NCBI GenBank assembly: GCA_963675555.1
Contig: OY776678.1
Span: forward strand, 13,560,171 to 13,624,170
DNA length: 64,000 nucleotides
Direction: 5' to 3'
Origin: Leptura quadrifasciata
Lineage: Eukaryota; Arthropoda; Insecta; Coleoptera; Cerambycidae
Shown: positions 31,937 to 40,573 of the stretch, piece after piece
Position numbering within the stretch: the stretch's first letter is position 1
How the letters are laid out: the number at the start of each line of letters is the position of its first letter
Notes under the pieces: generated by a model
The model's input: only the letters and a program-made list of their open reading frames with translations
The model's database searches: none
Told to the model about the DNA's origin: nothing
Program-made: the position numbers and the translations under genes

Positions 31937-33334
31937 CGGTTGTGAGCAAAAAAAATAGGACAAGTCTTATAACGGTATTTTGCTAAAATCTAGTTGTGTA
32001 CATCTAACTTTAATTTTTGTGACATTGTCAGTTAGTTGTCATAATTTATTGCAAGTTACAAAAAACTAATATGCCTCATATAAGCGATTTAGTTAAATCT
32101 GGAGTTATTGCTAAAGCAGAAAATGGATGGTCAATGAGACAAATTGCACTGCGTTATATTGACAAAAATTCGGTGTGTAACACTTCAAGAAAGTGGAGAA
32201 TAAACGGTACGATTAGTAGAAATCCTGGATCAGGGCGACGAAGGATATCAACTCAACAAGATTTGCAATGGTAAATGCTTTAGTAGAAAATCCATTTTAC
32301 TCAGTTATTCAGGCTGCTGAAGAAACGAATTTTCCTGGATCGAGTAGTACTGGTCGCCGGCGAGTAAGAGAATCGGAGCTACGCTGTCATGCAGCAGCAC
32401 GGAAATACTTACTTAAAGCTGAACATAAAGAAGCTCGAGTAGGATTTGAGCTTGAATTTTTAGCGCACGATGTAAATTTTTGGGACAATGTAATCTTTAC
32501 AGACGAAAAAACTTTCCAGCCAACAGACAGCGGTCGTATTCGTGTTTACCGCCCTCCGAATATTCAATTCGATGAGAAATATATATCTAACAATGATAAA
32601 AGTGGTAGATGTGGGCTTGGTGTTTTGTGGCATATTGAGGAACGATTTAATAGTGAAACATATATTAGGATTTTAGACAATATTATGCTCCATTCTGTGT
32701 CACATTTATTTCCTAATAATGAGTTCATATTTCAACAAGACAATTGTTTCGTTCATACTGCTCATACCGTAACTAACTGGTTTCAAGATAACAACATCAA
32801 TGTTCTTAACTGGCCCAGTAATAGTCCAGATCTAAACCCTGTGGAGAAGTATGAGGACTACTCGTAAGAAGTATCCAAAAACGAAATGTGAGACCGCGGA
32901 ATGCCGAAGAGTTACTGGAAATAGTAAATAATGCATGGGAAAATATGATTACTAATGATTATTGTATAAGGTTACTTAATTCTATGCCAAGCAGACTTAA
33001 GTTATAAATAGAAATGGTGCAATAACGAAATATTAATAGTTAGTTTCTTGTTAAGTAGGATATTCTTTGTCCTTTGATCCAGGATTTCTACTAATCGTAC
33101 CGTCATTCTCCACTTTTTTAAAATGTTACACACCAAATTTTTGTTAATGTTATAACGCAGTGCAATTTGTCTCATTAACCATCCATCATTTACTATAGCA
33201 ATAACTACAGCATTAAAATAAAGAATAAATTAAAAGTGATATCTGTTTTATTTCGGCTACTCATTACATATTCAAATAGAGACAGATTTACATTAGAAAA
33301 AAAAAGTTGTCCTATTTTTTTCTGCTCACGACAG
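31937..33334 (+). mobile_element. Tc1-like element (DD34E), 1.4 kb, inserted at TA
   Basis: The ends read CGGTTGTGAGCAAAAAAAAT at 31,937 and the complement of CTGTCGTGAGCAGAAAAAAA at 33,334, flanked by TA on both sides (31,935-31,936 and 33,335-33,336), the usual Tc1 target duplication. Inside are a transposase relic and, at 33,060-33,205, an inverted copy of the transposase 5' region (matching 32,090-32,230). The right end therefore appears to come from the left end of a related element: the sequences between this inverted piece and the right terminus do not match the left arm. The element is a chimera or rearranged copy. Confidence 0.9.
32071..33006 (+). pseudogene. Tc1-like transposase, broken
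   Basis: The N-terminus at 32,071-32,274 (MPHISDLVKSGVIAKAENGW, then GSGRRRISTQQD) is a paired-type helix-turn-helix followed by the GRPR-like GRRR hook. A stop and shift lead to 32,268-32,867: second helix-turn-helix, NVIFTDEKTFQPTDSGRI (first Asp), FIFQQDNCFVHTAHTVTNWF (second Asp) and WPSNSPDLNPVEK (Glu). The second Asp and the Glu are 34 residues apart (DD34E), typical Tc1. A frameshift after the Glu moves the C-terminus (RSIQKRNVRPRNAEELLEIV, NSMPSRLKL) to another frame ending at about 33,006. Confidence 0.9.
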
Positions 33335-33495
33335 TACGACTGTAAGAAAAGCAAGGCGTGCGCACTTCGTATGATTATACGTATGATTGTATGAAAGTGG
33401 AAATCCAAAGTGCGCACGCCTTGATTTTCTTGCAGTCATTCATGAAAAGTTATTTTTTACTTTTTAGTATGACTGTAAAAAAAGCAAGTTTTTTA

Positions 33496-33771
33496 TATTT
33501 TTTGTATTGCGATCATAAATGTGTCATTTGGGGAGGAGGTGGTGGGCAACGGACAATTTGAATCATGTTTTTTTAAAAATTTTTGCATCTTTGATGTCAG
33601 ATTTGAAAAATTTAGAGTTTTTTCTAGTACATGTATAATGTAACATATAGCAAGTAGTAATTATTGGTATAGTACTAATTATTTAAGTTAATTAGTTGAT
33701 GAGTAAAACTGTGGTTAGGTTGCAATTTATTGAATCCATGTTTGTGGTGTTTACTAAGGATTTTAAACATG
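33496..33771. other. No feature recognised
   Basis: AT-rich spacer with a short G-rich stretch at about 33,530-33,550. Confidence 0.35.
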
Positions 33772-33990
33772 TATAGTCTAGTATACTTTAACTTGGCGTG
33801 TGGATGTATGAGTTAATAATTCCGTACGATTTCATTTTCTCCCATATTGTACACAAAGTTAAAGCAATAGTCCAGAAACATTGTCTACATGGACAATATT
33901 TCTGAATCTTTGTGTACAAGAGAAAATGAAATCGTACGGAAATATTAACTCATACATACACACGGCAAGTTAAAGTATACTAGACTTATA
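33772..33990. mobile_element. Foldback element 3, 219 bp
   Basis: Near-perfect inverted repeat: TATAGTCTAGTATACTTTAA at the left end and its complement at the right end. Arms of about 95 bases with a few differences surround a centre near ATTGTCTACATGGACAAT, which is itself palindromic. Non-coding. Its sequence is unrelated to the foldback elements at 4,482 and 21,853. Confidence 0.85.
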
Positions 33991-34304
33991 ACAGTATTTT
34001 ATTCAATACAGGGAAGAAGTCCCTCATGATGCATACTTTATATTCAAAGAAAATGTTTCTGAGATGACTGCTTTATTTTGTTACAGAGAAGGTGGCCCTG
34101 AGGAGATACTAACGATTGTACCAGAAAAGGTGTCTCTGAGGTTTTAATTCAGTGAAGATGTCCTTGGTATGGCAGAAGGTGTATCTGGATATTAGTACCA
34201 TGGCACAAGTGACTAAACGAAACAAACACTTCGGTATAACTCGGTTTATTACACTTTCGTTTTAATTACAGTTTGTAATAAGTTCAAAAAATATTTTAGT
34301 ATTT
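33991..34304. other. Irregular repeats of a GAAGATGTCCCTGAG-like phrase
   Basis: About 34,012-34,190 contains several loose variants of one phrase (GAAGAAGTCCCT, GAAAATGTTTCTGAG, GAAGGTGGCCCTGAG, AAAAGGTGTCTCTGAG, GAAGATGTCCTTG), spaced irregularly. This may be a decayed minisatellite or a repeat-bearing exon remnant; no open frame spans it. Confidence 0.4.
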
Positions 34305-34313
34305 GATTTATTG

Positions 34314-34628
34314 AGTCGGCTTGGTGGTGTGATGGATAGTGGCGCGTCCTCTCACGCAGGCGACCAGGGTTCAAAACCGGCACAGCAAGTCGACGAGATA
34401 TAGTGGATGAGCGGATCTGCTCGCGTCACCATCTTTCGAAAGAGATATAAAACTGTGGGTTCTGTGTATCTACGATGTGAGCACGTTAAATATCCCACCC
34501 CAAGACAAACTGTGAAGGTTCGGCAAAATTCCCAGGTTAGGAGTCCCACTGATGAGCTTTTTCCCTGGCGTCGGTGATTGGCCTTGGTAGCGGAAATAGG
34601 CCGGCGTTAAATAATTTGTTTAAAAAAA
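34314..34628 (+). mobile_element. tRNA-headed SINE family T with the 5S-SINE tail
   Basis: The 315-bp SINE is flanked by a perfect 9-base target duplication GATTTATTG (34,305-34,313 and 34,629-34,637). The head has an A-box-like TGGTGTGATGGATAGTGG and B-box GGGTTCAAAACC. The last about 110 bases (GTTCGGCAAAATTCCCAGG, GGCGTCGGTG, TAGCGGAAATAGGCCGGCG, TTAAATAA) match the 3' tails of the two 5S-derived SINEs at 48,790-50,964 and 53,673-54,081. The minus-strand frame at 34,352-34,549 is a shadow. Confidence 0.9.
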
Positions 34629-34637
34629 GATTTATTG

Positions 34638-35060
34638 GTATTTTTTTTATTAGCGAGCATTTCTGTTGTATTTAAGGACGTACGCGTTGTAATTTATTTA
34701 GGATGAGGTCCAGACAGGTCGAGACAAGTCTTGATTGGTTTGAAAATGATTTGTAGAATTGTTTTGTACTCGCAGAGATTTGTTGCGACAAAGACTGGTC
34801 TGATTTACCAGCGTTTATATTTATCAAAATCGGGATTTGGGACGGGCGGCGGACTAAGCGACGCAACCGGGACCATTAGTTGAATTCCAGTTTGGTCGCG
34901 ATAAAACTGAAAGTGATATTAGATGGTTTTGATAGATTTAAGAACGATTGAATTATTTGTTATCCAACATGAATGAAATAATAACTTGTTATTGCCCAAT
35001 ATTTTAAGAAGAATTCCTAATGCAATTACGCAGATCCTAAACTAAATTAAATTTGAAAAA
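34638..35060. other. No feature recognised
   Basis: Single-copy-looking DNA. A minus-strand frame at 34,672-34,866 has no recognisable content. Confidence 0.4.
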
Positions 35061-35319
35061 ATAGTTCTGTACTTCTTTAAATTTCGGCGATGACACGGGA
35101 AAGGGTGTAATAAATGAATGTGAAGTGAATGTTTGCTATTTTTAAGGTTATTTAAAAAATTCGTTGGAAACAATTAGGTACTTACGATAGACTCGAAAAA
35201 ATTGGATAAAAGATCTATTTTAGACAGGTCTGATTCTAACAATTTCTCATTTATTTAAAAGTAATAAATTAAGTAAACTTGATGATATATTTTACACCAC
35301 ATTATAAATGTTTGTTAAC

Positions 35320-35539
35320 CGTCTTCCAGGTCACCTGAGTGATCCTCTTAAGTCTACGAGATATAGATTTGCCTGAGTAAAGGAAACGGGGCCCTACAGC
35401 TTGTAGTAGGATTCAAACCACTTCTTGGGTATAATTTTGTATGTGAAAATTACTTCGCTGTAGGTGGGGCTCGAACCCTCTTAGCTAAGTATGCACGAGA
35501 AAAAGCTAGACACGTTAACCCACTGAGCTATCATCCCCT
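35320..35539 (-). mobile_element. tRNA-derived SINE family D, unit 1
   Basis: On the minus strand it begins GGGGATGATAGCTCAGTGGG (A box TAGCTCAGTGGGTTAA), with B box GGGTTCGAGCCCC at about 35,480-35,468, then a body towards 35,320. These are tRNA-like promoter boxes, but the rest does not fold as a tRNA, hence a SINE. The left boundary is approximate. Confidence 0.8.
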
Positions 35540-35544
35540 TAATA

Positions 35545-35700
35545 TTATAAGAAATACTATTTTAGATGTCCCTCAAGGATCCGCATTAGGTCCGTTATTG
35601 TTTTCAGTATATATTAGTATTTCCAAATTTATTAAAATGGATATATCACCTAATTGGGCGATACCACCGTAATGATAACAGCTACTAATTTTGAGGGATT
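35545..35700 (+). pseudogene. Small LINE RT fragment, unit 1
   Basis: The plus strand reads RNTILDVPQGSALGPLLFSV, an RT PQG motif, immediately after the SINE; no other RT motif remains. The same fragment recurs at 36,455-36,612. The overlapping frames at 35,573-35,845 are not genes. Confidence 0.65.
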
Positions 35701-35751
35701 TTACAACAAATTTCAAATTGTCAGAGATATGAGTATTTGGAATTGTCATAA

Positions 35752-35880
35752 GAGGCATCAAAAACTTTTCGACCTCATTATTATCGCCGTTGAACCATGC
35801 GGCATAATGTCATCAAACAAGCCGACGCACATGAGAAAAATATAAAGATAAGCGAGTCAATTTGTGAACGAAATAGTACA
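35752..35880 (-). mobile_element. MITE M1, partial copy in unit 1
   Basis: It matches the reverse complement of the full MITE at 40,661-40,838 over GTCATCAAACAAGCCGACG, GAGTCAATTTG and the (A)AAACTTTTCGACCTCATTA end, but its far terminal repeat is missing. Confidence 0.75.
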
Positions 35881-36232
35881 AAGCCGGAACTTAAAATTCG
35901 TATGTATTACAATGTACTACTATGATATCCGCCTGAAGGACGTTTAAAAATATATCACACCGTTTCAGAGATATTTGACATAGTTCTGTACTTCTTTAAA
36001 TTTCGGCGATGACACGGGAAAGGGTGTAATAAACATGAATGTTTGCTATTTTTAAGGTTATTTAAAAAATTCGTTGGAAACAATTAGGTACTTACCATAG
36101 ACTCGAAAAAATTGGAAAAAAGATCTATTTTAGACAGGTCTGATTCTAACAATTTCTCATTTATTTAAAAGTAATAAATTAAGTAAACTTGATGATATAT
36201 TTTACACCACATTATAAATGTTTGTTAACCGT

Positions 36233-36449
36233 TTTCCAGGTCACCTGAGTGATCCTCTTAAGTCTACGAGATATAGATTTGCCTGAGTAAAGGAAACGGG
36301 GCCCTACAGCTTGTAGTAGGATTCAAACCACTTCTTGGGTATAATTTTGTATTTGAAAATTACTTCGCTGTAGGTGGGGCTCGAACCCTCTTAGCTAAGT
36401 ATGCACGAGAAAAAGCTAGACACGTTAACCCACTGAGCTATCATCCCCT
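36233..36449 (-). mobile_element. tRNA-derived SINE family D, unit 2
   Basis: This is the tandem-duplicate copy of the SINE at 35,320-35,539, with the same A and B boxes; it arose by the segmental duplication and not by an independent insertion. Confidence 0.8.
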
Positions 36450-36454
36450 TAATA

Positions 36455-36612
36455 TTATAAGAAATACTATTTTAGATGTCCCTCAAGGATCCGCACTAGG
36501 TCCGTTATTGTTTTCAGTATATATTAGTATTTCCAAATTTATTAAAATGGATATATCATCTAATTGGGCGATACCACCGTAATGATAACAGCTACTAATT
36601 TTGAGGGATTTT
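36455..36612 (+). pseudogene. Small LINE RT fragment, unit 2
   Basis: Tandem-duplicate copy of the PQG-motif fragment at 35,545-35,700 (DVPQGSALGPLLFSVYI). Confidence 0.65.
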
Positions 36613-36664
36613 ACAACAAATTTCAAATTGTCAGAGATGAAATGAGTATTTGGAATTGTCATAA

Positions 36665-36793
36665 GAGGCATCAAAAACTTTACGACCTCATTATTATCGC
36701 CGTTGAACCATGCGGCATAATGTCATCAAACAAGCCGACGCACATGAGAAAAATATGAAGATAAGCGAGTCAATTTGTGAACGAAATAGTACA
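36665..36793 (-). mobile_element. MITE M1, partial copy in unit 2
   Basis: Tandem-duplicate copy of the partial M1 at 35,752-35,880, with the end better kept (AAAACTTTACGACCTCATTA). Confidence 0.75.
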
Positions 36794-36872
36794 AAGCCGG
36801 AACTTAAAATTCGTATGTATTACAATGTACTACTATGATATCCGCCTGAAGGACGTTTAAAAATATATCACA

Positions 36873-39289
36873 CCGTTTCAGAGATATTGGACGTTTTATA
36901 GAAAATTTGACAGGTGCAACGGTTTACAAGAACCGTTATAACTTTCTTCGTCCTCATTTGCTTCTTGTCACGTAAAAAGAACACAAGGAGAACTACGTTC
37001 TACAACTGAAATAAATTCAATAATATCTTACCAAGTGTTCTGTTTTTCGCGTTACATTTTGTCAACTTCAAACCGCGAAAACCTGTTTAGGTCAAATGGA
37101 ACACCCTGTATTTTTTTACGTCAAGTTGTGTAAAATTGAATTCCCTTTTTTCTGATATTTAGCATTGTGGGGGTTAAAGTTACAACTTTTTGAAATATTT
37201 GCGACTTTATTAGAAATTCATGAATTATTGTAATCATTTCATCAAAATAGCCGTGATTAGAAACAATCAGTCATTATCTTATGTCAAAAAATGCCAGCAC
37301 GTTTAAATTACACCCACGAAGACTTTTTAAATTTGTTTATTATTTATGGAGAATGTGATAAAGTAATATCAAGAATTTGCAGCACATTTGCTACTCGATA
37401 TTCAGAAAACGGAAACCGTCACCAAACACTGTAAAACGCATACTGGACAATTTTAAAAATGCAAAGAAGAAAGCCTATTATTGATGACGAAAACATTGAA
37501 ATGGACATTCTGGGATATTTTCATGCATTTCCAAGGATGTCATTAAGACAAGGTGCTCTGGAATCGGGACTATGCAAGGATTCAATTCACAGAATCTTAT
37601 TAAAACATAAGTTTCACCCGTTTTCATTCCATATGATTCAAGGGTTAAAAGAAACAGATTTCCTAAGAAGACAGAATTTTTGTGAGTTTATTCTAATAAA
37701 GTCTGAGGGTCACGATTCTGATTTGGGAAATATTATATGGACAGATGAAGCAAAATTTACTAAAAATGGACTTTTTAATAGACACAATTCGCATTATTAG
37801 AGTGACTCAAATCCTCATATGTTCAGAGAGCGAAACTTTCAGGAAAGTTGGCAGTTCAATGTTTACTATGCCATAAGAAACGATAGAGTGGTGGCATTAC
37901 AATTTTATCAGGAACATTTAAACGGTAAATTCAATTTTCTCTTCTGCTAATATGTATAGGTAAATTTTTGTTTTTTTTTTAGGTGAAAGATTTCTGAATA
38001 TCTTACAAAATTTGAATAATAACTATTTAGAAAATTTACCTCTCGCCGAACATTTTTTATCAGCGCGACGCATATTTAATTAATACTTATTCACAAGAAA
38101 CTTTTTATGATCAATGGATTGCCAATAATGGACCTTTCTTATGGCCTCCTCGCTCGCCCGATTTATCAGTTCTAGATTATTTAATTTGGGGAACTATTAA
38201 AAATAAAGTTTATGAGAGCCCATTAACAACCATTGAAGATTGTATGCAAAGAGTAAGAAATGCATTTCAAAACATATCACAGGGTTCAATTAGAAGAGCT
38301 ACCCATGAGGAACTAATCCGAAGGTGCGAAAAATGTGTCGAGGTTCGAGGGCGGAATTTTGAGCAATTATTAAATTAAAATGAAATCATATTTAAAATTG
38401 ATCTTATCTCTGCTACTTTAGTTCATGTCATATCTTCAATTCGATTAATACGCATGTTACAGTGTTAGTGTTATTTTGCGTTTTTGTGGATATCGAGTAG
38501 CAAATGTGCTGCAAGTTCTTGATATTACTTTATCACATTCTCCATAAATAATAAACAAATTTAAAAAGTTTTCGTTGGTATAATTTAAACGTGCTGACAT
38601 TTTTTGACATAAGATAATGACTTATTGTTTCTAATCATGGCTATTTTGATGAAATGATTACAACAATTCATGAATTTCTAATAAAATCGCAAATATTTCA
38701 AAAAGTTGTAACCTTAACCCCCACAATGCTAATATCAGAAAAAAGGGAATTCAATTTCACACAATTTGACGTAAAAAAATACAAGGTGTTCCATTTGACC
38801 TAAACAAGTTTTCGCGGTTTGAAGTTGACAAAATGTAACGCGAAACACGGAACACTTGGTATGATATTATTGAATTTATTTCAGTTGTAGAACGTAGCTC
38901 TCCTTGTGTTCTTTTTACGTGACAAGAAGCAAATGAGGATCTTTTACATGAAGAAAGTTATAGCGGTTCTTGCATACCGTTGCACCTGTTAAATTTTCTA
39001 TAAAATGTCAAATATCTCTGAAACGGTTAGGTTTAGGTATAGGATATGCTGCATATTTTCGACTCAGAATTTTATGCTCTTTTCGAAAACCCTAAAATAT
39101 ATAGGGTATTCTATTTGAAATAAGCAAGTTGGTATCGACTTCCGGTATAAGCGGAAGTGCCAGCTACTTGTAATTATTTTAGTTGGATTGGCCACACCGA
39201 CATTAGTAATTATCTAAATTTTCAAAATTTTCTGATGCGTACTTTTCTCTATATCGATCGATTCAGTTCCCGGTGAGACACCCTGTATA
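36873..39289 (+). mobile_element. Mariner-like element, copy A2, with long inverted arms
   Basis: This is the fuller of the two A copies. The left arm (36,873-37,405) and right arm (38,489-39,026) are inverted repeats of about 530 bases, including the first about 110 bases of the transposase gene on both sides. The right end runs on to CACCCTGTATAG at 39,289, a terminus shared with copy A1; the matching outer part of the left end is absent or replaced by the duplicated segment at 35,061-36,890. Short GGAACACCCTGTA / TACAAGGTGTTCC motifs inside each arm (37,098 and 38,779) may be ends of an inner element. Confidence 0.88.
37283..38378 (+). pseudogene. Mariner-like transposase with a 58-bp intron
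   Basis: The start MPARLNYTHEDFLNLFIIYG (DUF4817-type helix-turn-helix) lies at 37,283. One extra base near 37,395 shifts the frame, which resumes KPSPNTVKRILDNFKNAKK. 37,459-37,800 covers SLRQGALESGLCKDSIHRIL and NIIWTDEAKFTKNGLFNRHN (first acid), ending at a TAG in place of Trp. An intron follows with GT at 37,925 and AG at 37,982; joined across it the text reads QEHLNG-ERFLNILQNLN. In the last exon an 18-base and a 9-base deletion relative to copy A1 remove GAPPHN next to the second acid; SPDLSVLDYLIWGTIKNKVY keeps the third. Inactive, but close to intact. Confidence 0.88.
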
Positions 39290-39355
39290 GATATTTTCTT
39301 GAATTGTTACTGTTAAATTTGTTTCTTTTCAAATTATCTTTATATTCGTAGGTAC

Positions 39356-39613
39356 CAAGGGCGTAGATAGGCGAGAGAGGTGGTAATTACCCCCCCCCCC
39401 CCCCAAGAAAAATATCAGGTGAGAGTTAGAGTGGCTTATCTGCAGATACTTATAATTTTTTAGCTTCAATGGTTTAATAACCCCTAATTAATTGTAATTT
39501 TATTTGATACGAATGATTCATATAGTATTTCTGTGACATTAAAAACAAAATCTATTTTTTTTAATTTTTCATATTACCTCCCCCCCCCCCACCAAAAAAT
39601 ATTTACGTCCTTG
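39356..39613. mobile_element. hAT-type MITE, 258 bp
   Basis: Terminal inverted repeats CAAGGGCGTAGATA / TATTTACGTCCTTG are flanked by a perfect 8-base duplication GTAGGTAC (39,348-39,355 and 39,614-39,621). An 8-base duplication with a CA(A/G)GGGCGTAG start is characteristic of hAT elements. Two C-rich runs (about 39,392-39,405 and 39,582-39,591) lie inside. No coding capacity. Confidence 0.88.
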
Positions 39614-39621
39614 GTAGGTAC

Positions 39622-40097
39622 TGACTTAAAATATATAGACTTGTCATTTTTTAATAGTGTGTAAATTACTATTACTAATAATACAGGCTAAAAGATCAGT
39701 TTAGAAGATACCACGCCATTTCTCAATGACTGAGCTTGAATATTAGCCAACTCCTCGTTCAACTACAATATTAATTACCGCAGAAACTTCTTAATTATAA
39801 GTGCCAAACTGCATGAAACCAACATCTAGATAATTTGTTTATAGGTACCTTTTAATGTGCGACAAGGTTCTCTTCAGTTTGGGAATTTATTTGAACTAAT
39901 GGATACATGCAGGTACCACAACACAGTTGGTGCAATTATATAACTTGTGCCATGTGCTATGATTAGTGAGAAATTCGTCCATTTTGATTATCTTGCTTGG
40001 AGTGAAGAAAACCTTGTATTAAAAATATTTGCTGCGCCACTGGTTAAAGACCCGTTAGGAATATATTGATGATTTATTCTAAGTTTGATAACAAACA
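39622..40097. other. Downstream flank of the FAM177 gene, no feature seen
   Basis: No repeat or coding signal was recognised between the hAT MITE and the putative end of the FAM177 transcript. Confidence 0.4.
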
Positions 40098-40103
40098 TTT
40101 ATT
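40098..40103 (-). terminator. Candidate poly(A) signal of the FAM177 gene
   Basis: AATAAA on the minus strand about 320 bases below the FAM177 stop codon. It is the first canonical hexamer I found downstream; usage is inferred. Confidence 0.4.
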
Positions 40104-40419
40104 GTATAATATAATTTTGTCCTGTAGCTGTTCCAAAACCCCGAAAATGTGTTAATTTTAAGTAACAATATATTATTTAATAAGCTTTAGTTTTTAGTGT
40201 ATTGGGATAATATTATTGCTTTCCGTCCTTTCCAAAGGATAAATTCCGCAATGAATTGCAAAAAAGAGATACTAAGAAATTATTGATTGTATAATTTTGT
40301 CACTTGATCAGTGACGTAGAAAATATATTTTCAATGAAGTTCAAGCAGCTCAATATGATGAGTTGATAAATAAACGAATTTCTGACTGAATCATATATAC
40401 AAACAAAATACCAATTTAA

Positions 40420-40573
40420 TTAAACCTCAACGGGTTTTGGCTGGCTGGTGGAAATTTCCTTCAGAGGCACACAAACTGAGGTAGTAGAAGGCTGCGACCA
40501 TCCCCGTTCTTCCTCTTGTTCTTTCTTCGTTTGTTCTTCGCGTCGCTTATATTCCTCCAATTCAAAGTAATAT
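40420..40573 (-). CDS. FAM177: FAM177 exon 3
   Basis: 154 bases after acceptor TTTTATTTTCAG (AG at 40,575-40,574): one base completing an Arg codon, then 50 residues and TAA at 40,422-40,420. It begins YYFELEEYKRREEQTKKEQE, a charged helix as in other family members, and ends SQPKPVEV. The longer frame reaching 40,674 is intron read-through. Confidence 0.92.

Larger units (their letters stand above)
31660..33495 (+). repeat. Palindromic repeat family R, copy 3, split by a Tc1 element
   Basis: 31,660-31,936 and 33,335-33,495 together match the repeat at 25,570-26,045: CACCTCCGGCAAAACTTAGAA and CGTCACAATATTCATGTATG on the left, the GTGCGCAC-bearing palindrome and TTTTTACTTTTTAGTA on the right. 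The Tc1-like element lies precisely within the palindrome. Frames at 33,205-33,417 (minus) and 33,358-33,561 (plus) are not genes. Confidence 0.8.
35061..36890. repeat. Tandem duplication, two units of about 915 bp
   Basis: Unit 1 (35,061-35,979) and unit 2 (35,980-36,890) are nearly identical; the visible differences are a few substitutions and small indels (for example near 35,115 and 36,639). Each unit carries a tRNA-derived SINE on the minus strand, a small LINE RT fragment, a partial MITE and, at its right end, the first bases of the mariner-like element A2 (CCGTTTCAGAGATATT). The copy of the mariner edge at the end of unit 1 shows that the duplication happened after that transposon was in place. 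Confidence 0.92.

Noticed and set aside
35455..35539. tRNA gene on the minus strand (TAGCTCAGTGGG ... GGGTTCGAGCCCC)
   Set aside because: The spacing and stems do not make a full tRNA, and the sequence runs into a SINE body; the second occurrence is due to the tandem duplication.
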